A stretch of DNA of 7,810 nucleotides. It comes from Deltaproteobacteria bacterium (lineage in GTDB: Bacteria > Myxococcota > Polyangia > Haliangiales > Haliangiaceae). The stretch is from assembly GCA_018262455.1 (NCBI GenBank), contig JAGSPR010000323.1, positions 1 through 7,810 on the forward strand, given 5' to 3'. The notes under the pieces were generated by a model. It was not told the origin of the DNA and ran no database searches. It was given only the letters and a program-made list of their open reading frames with translations. Position numbers and translations under genes: made by a program. Positions 5,046 to 7,810 of this stretch are shown piece by piece; within the stretch, counting starts at the first letter, position 1, and the number at the start of each line of letters is the position of its first letter.

Positions 5046-7810
5046 TTAGCGGGTGAGGTTCGTCGCGGCCTCGAGCCAGGCGCGCAAGCCCGCCTCGTCG
5101 CGGGGCAGGTCGTCGGGATACTCGGCGATCTGGTGGAACCGGTCCACCGCGAGCACCCGGGGCGGATCCACGAGCGGGCTCGCGTAGAGGACCGCGTCCT
5201 CATGACCGACCAGCGCGCGGTTCAGGTGAGCCCGCAGATCCCAGATCCGGGAGGTCCGATCGACGCTCGTCGTCACGACGGTCTCGTCATCGCCGAACAC
5301 GATCGAGTTGATGAAGCCGGTGTGGCCGCGCAGCTCCGAGACCTTTCCGTCGGTGAGGGACAAGATTCGCACGGTGTGGTCCGCGCTCGCGGAGCCGACG
5401 AGCCGGCCGTCAGGCGACACGGCGAGCGCGGTGATCGTGCCGCTGTGACCGCCCCACGTGCGAGCCGCGAACGTGTCGAGATTCCAGGCGTGGACGAGCC
5501 AGCGGTCGCCTCCGCAGATCAAGGTCTTGCCGGCGTCCGCGAACGCGAGCGCCCGGCAGGTGTCGCCCGCGGTGTCGAGCTCGTCGACCTTGTGGTCGTG
5601 AAACACCCGCACGGTCGGCGACAGCGTCGCGACCGCGAGCCGGCCGTCGCTCGAGAACGTCAGCGCGGTCGCGGCCATGTGGCTCCCGAGCTCGGTCGCC
5701 GTCCCGGCCGTGACGTCCCACAGCGACAGCCGGCCGTCCTCGCTCGTGGTCGCGAGTCGCTCGCCGTCCGGGCTGATCGCGACGTCGAGGGTGTGCTCGC
5801 GCAGCATGCGCCCGCGCCCGCTCTCGAGGTCCCACACGACCAGGTGGTTCGCGGCATCGATCGACGCGAGCGTGCGGCCGTCCTCCGACGCGACCAGCTT
5901 CGTGACCTCGTCATCGGGGCCGAGGGTCGGCTCGACGATGAGCCGATCGCCGATCCGGGTCGTTCGTTCGCCCACGCCAGTGGGAGGCTGGACAAAGCCA
6001 GCCGGGAACGCGGTCACCGCGAGGCTGCGCACCCGACCGGTCGCGAGCTCGTGGACCTCGAGCGCCGGGCCGCGCCGGGTCAGCACCAGCTCGCGGCGGT
6101 CGCGGGTCAGCGCCGCCTGGCTCGTGGTCGTGTGGCCGTCCCCGGGATGGCGCGCCACGACGGGCCTGCTCCAGATCCGGATCAGCCCGTCGCGATCGGC
6201 CGACGCGATCCGCCCGCCGGGGCCCACCGCGAGCACCTCCACCGGCGCGGCGTGGCCACGCAGCCGGGTGTTGCCGCTCGCCGTCCCATCGCTGATCGTG
6301 ACGTTGAAGTCGCCGCTGTCGACCGAGCTCGGATCGATGTTCAGGTGTCCGCCCCACTTGTCGTGACCGTGCAGCGTGGTGGTCTGCGACGAGAATCGGC
6401 TGCCTGCGCTGGCAGAGATCACGGCGCCACCCGAGGCTGCCGTCAGCAGGGTGATCGGGGAGCCGAGGTTGACCTGCGCGTTGGTGGTGAGCTCGCGTAG
6501 TAACCCGTCGTAGTAGCCGATCCAGACCAGCGTGCCGTCGGTCGCGACCGTCAGCGGCTGCACGCGGTCGGCGACCTGCGTGGTGGTCCCCGTCGTGAGG
6601 TCGAGGCGATCGACCCGGCCCGCGCCGCTGCGGTCGAACAGCACCAGGCTCCGGCTATCGGGGGACCAGGCGCCCCGATCGTAGCGGACGAGCTTGCGAT
6701 CGGCGGGGCGATCGGGGCCGCCCAGCTCGACGAGCGTCGTGGGCTCGAACCGCTGGAACAACACGAGCCGGGTCGTGTCGGGCGAGAACCTGCCGCTCGT
6801 GTACTCCCCGTGTCCGGCCCGCACGACCGTCGGCGTCCCCGACGCGAGCTCCCAGCGTCGCACGGTGCCGTGGTCGTCGACGCCGAGCAGCGCGCCGTCC
6901 GTGGTGAACGCGAGGTCGAGCAGGTGATCGCCGAGCGCGATGGGCCGAGCGGTCAGGGTGACGAGATCCCAGACCTCCGCAGGCCCGCCCGGGTGGTAGG
7001 AGACCAGGTGCGTGCCGCCACGGTCGAACGCGACGAGCGCCACCGGCTGCGTCGTGGCCAGCACGAACGCGACTCCGCGCGAGCTCGCATCGGCGGCGAT
7101 CGTGCGTGCGCCGCGCCACTGCGGTGCGCCGGGGCTGAGCTGCTTGAGCAGCGCGAGCGCCTCGGTGGGATCGGTCGCGAGGGCAGCGCTCGCGCGCGAC
7201 AGCGTCCCCTCGTCGGCGCGCACCGTGGCGAGCGCGGCCTCGCGATCGGCGCGGCTCCGCTCTTCGAAGATCCTCCACAGCCCGATCGTGCCGAGCGTCC
7301 CGAGCGTGACGAGCGCGATCATCCCGACCGCGACCGCGGCGCGATGTCGCCGGACCCAGCGCCACGCCAGCTCGCGGCGGGTGTAGCGATGGCTCGCGAC
7401 GAGCTGGCCGGTCTGGAACCGCTTGAGCTCGCTGACCATCTCACCCGCGGTCGGGAACCGGGCGCTCGGGTCGCGCGCCATCGCCTTCTCGACGATCGCG
7501 ACCAGGTCGGCCGGCACGGCGGGCTCGCGCTCCGCCAGCGGGATCGGCAAGCTGTCGAGCACGCGATTGAGCAGCTCGGCCGTCGTCCGTCCAGTGTACG
7601 GCGGGACGCCTGCGAGCAGCTGGTAGAGCAGGGCCCCGAGCGCGTAGACATCCGCGCGGGCGTCGACCCGTTCGCCCGCAGCCTGCTCGGGAGGCATGTA
7701 CGCCGGCGTGCCCAGGACGGCGCCCTCGAGGGTCTGGCCGTCGCTGGCGGCGGCGGTGCGGACCGGCCCGAGCGGCAGGTCCTCTTCCCCGGTCGTGACG
7801 AGATCCTTGG
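5046..7810 (-). CDS. Transmembrane Ser/Thr protein kinase with C-terminal WD40 repeats (5'-partial)
   Basis: The frame is open from the right edge to TAA at 5046-5048, giving 920 visible residues, counted here from the first whole codon (7808-7806). The kinase part enters within the activation loop ('KDLVTTGEEDLPLGP'), followed by subdomain VIII 'GTPAYMPPEQA' (33-43), subdomain IX 'DVYALGALLYQLLAG' (D53) and the subdomain XI Arg in 'ARDPSARFPT' (R117). The Gly-rich loop, Lys and HRD catalytic loop lie outside the window, so activity cannot be judged. A basic stretch 'RWVRRHR' precedes one membrane helix at about 157-178 (7275-7340). After a helical linker, about 660 residues form WD40-like blades, seen as 'VWDLVTL', 'RWELASG', 'IRIWSRP', 'VVWDLESG', 'LWDVTAG', 'AWNLDTF' and 'RIWDLRA', with 'SPDG' turns and 'GH' starts; the size would fit about two propellers. 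The basic stretch puts the kinase in the cytoplasm and the propellers outside. It converges on the lipoprotein gene with a 13-bp gap. Confidence 0.93.
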   Translation of the reverse strand, partial: KDLVTTGEEDLPLGPVRTAAASDGQTLEGAVLGTPAYMPPEQAAGERVDARADVYALGALLYQLLAGVPPYTGRTTAELLNRVLDSLPIPLAEREPAVPADLVAIVEKAMARDPSARFPTAGEMVSELKRFQTGQLVASHRYTRRELAWRWVRRHRAAVAVGMIALVTLGTLGTIGLWRIFEERSRADREAALATVRADEGTLSRASAALATDPTEALALLKQLSPGAPQWRGARTIAADASSRGVAFVLATTQPVALVAFDRGGTHLVSYHPGGPAEVWDLVTLTARPIALGDHLLDLAFTTDGALLGVDDHGTVRRWELASGTPTVVRAGHGEYTSGRFSPDTTRLVLFQRFEPTTLVELGGPDRPADRKLVRYDRGAWSPDSRSLVLFDRSGAGRVDRLDLTTGTTTQVADRVQPLTVATDGTLVWIGYYDGLLRELTTNAQVNLGSPITLLTAASGGAVISASAGSRFSSQTTTLHGHDKWGGHLNIDPSSVDSGDFNVTISDGTASGNTRLRGHAAPVEVLAVGPGGRIASADRDGLIRIWSRPVVARHPGDGHTTTSQAALTRDRRELVLTRRGPALEVHELATGRVRSLAVTAFPAGFVQPPTGVGERTTRIGDRLIVEPTLGPDDEVTKLVASEDGRTLASIDAANHLVVWDLESGRGRMLREHTLDVAISPDGERLATTSEDGRLSLWDVTAGTATELGSHMAATALTFSSDGRLAVATLSPTVRVFHDHKVDELDTAGDTCRALAFADAGKTLICGGDRWLVHAWNLDTFAARTWGGHSGTITALAVSPDGRLVGSASADHTVRILSLTDGKVSELRGHTGFINSIVFGDDETVVTTSVDRTSRIWDLRAHLNRALVGHEDAVLYASPLVDPPRVLAVDRFHQIAEYPDDLPRDEAGLRAWLEAATNLTR

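Noticed and set aside
3968..5203. 411-codon open frame on the - strand
   Set aside because: It is antisense to the lipoprotein gene and crosses into the kinase gene. The product is Arg/Leu/Glu noise without domains.
5133..6500. 455-codon open frame on the + strand
   Set aside because: It is antisense to the WD40 region, which has clear repeats. The product is Arg/Ala/Glu/Asp noise typical of GC-rich antisense frames.

Overview
The window is GC-rich, with tightly packed genes and domain combinations typical of Myxococcota (Deltaproteobacteria). These include a Ser/Thr kinase with a membrane segment and C-terminal WD40 repeats, an FHA-PilZ fusion, a short-signal lipoprotein with NTF2-like modules, and a Pro-rich protein with a conserved-looking N-terminus. 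The placement rests on gene style only. A marker gene or similarity search would be needed to go below phylum.

Region 1 (1-1222) looks like rearranged accessory DNA. It opens with the C-terminal membrane part of a P-type (Ca2+-type) cation ATPase on the + strand, cut by the window edge. Next, on the - strand, is the C-terminal two thirds of a WYL-domain transcriptional regulator that has lost its DNA-binding N-terminus. Head to head with it on the + strand is the C-terminal catalytic remnant of a tyrosine recombinase, which carries Pro where the family has the catalytic His. Both genes are missing their 5' halves, and the two truncation points fall at the same place (about 930-945).

Region 2 (1223-5032) is a run of four + strand genes. 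An enoyl-CoA hydratase/isomerase close to the AUH/methylglutaconyl-CoA hydratase type is followed after 41 bp by an FHA-PilZ protein, which should read phosphothreonine and cyclic-di-GMP. After a small tandem repeat comes a Pro-rich protein of unknown function. Two bases further on is a lipoprotein with two NTF2/SnoaL-like modules and a poly-lysine tail. The last two genes are almost certainly co-transcribed. The FHA-PilZ gene may share their transcript.

Region 3 (5046-7810) is one large - strand gene converging on the lipoprotein gene with a 13-bp gap. It encodes a transmembrane Hanks-type Ser/Thr kinase whose ATP-binding and catalytic-loop part lies beyond the right edge, followed by a long WD40 beta-propeller region. 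A phosphothreonine-reading FHA protein close to a Ser/Thr kinase suggests a local phospho-signalling link, but nothing in the sequence proves that they work together. I see no rRNA, tRNA, CRISPR array or intact mobile element, and no gene-free stretch longer than 300 bases.
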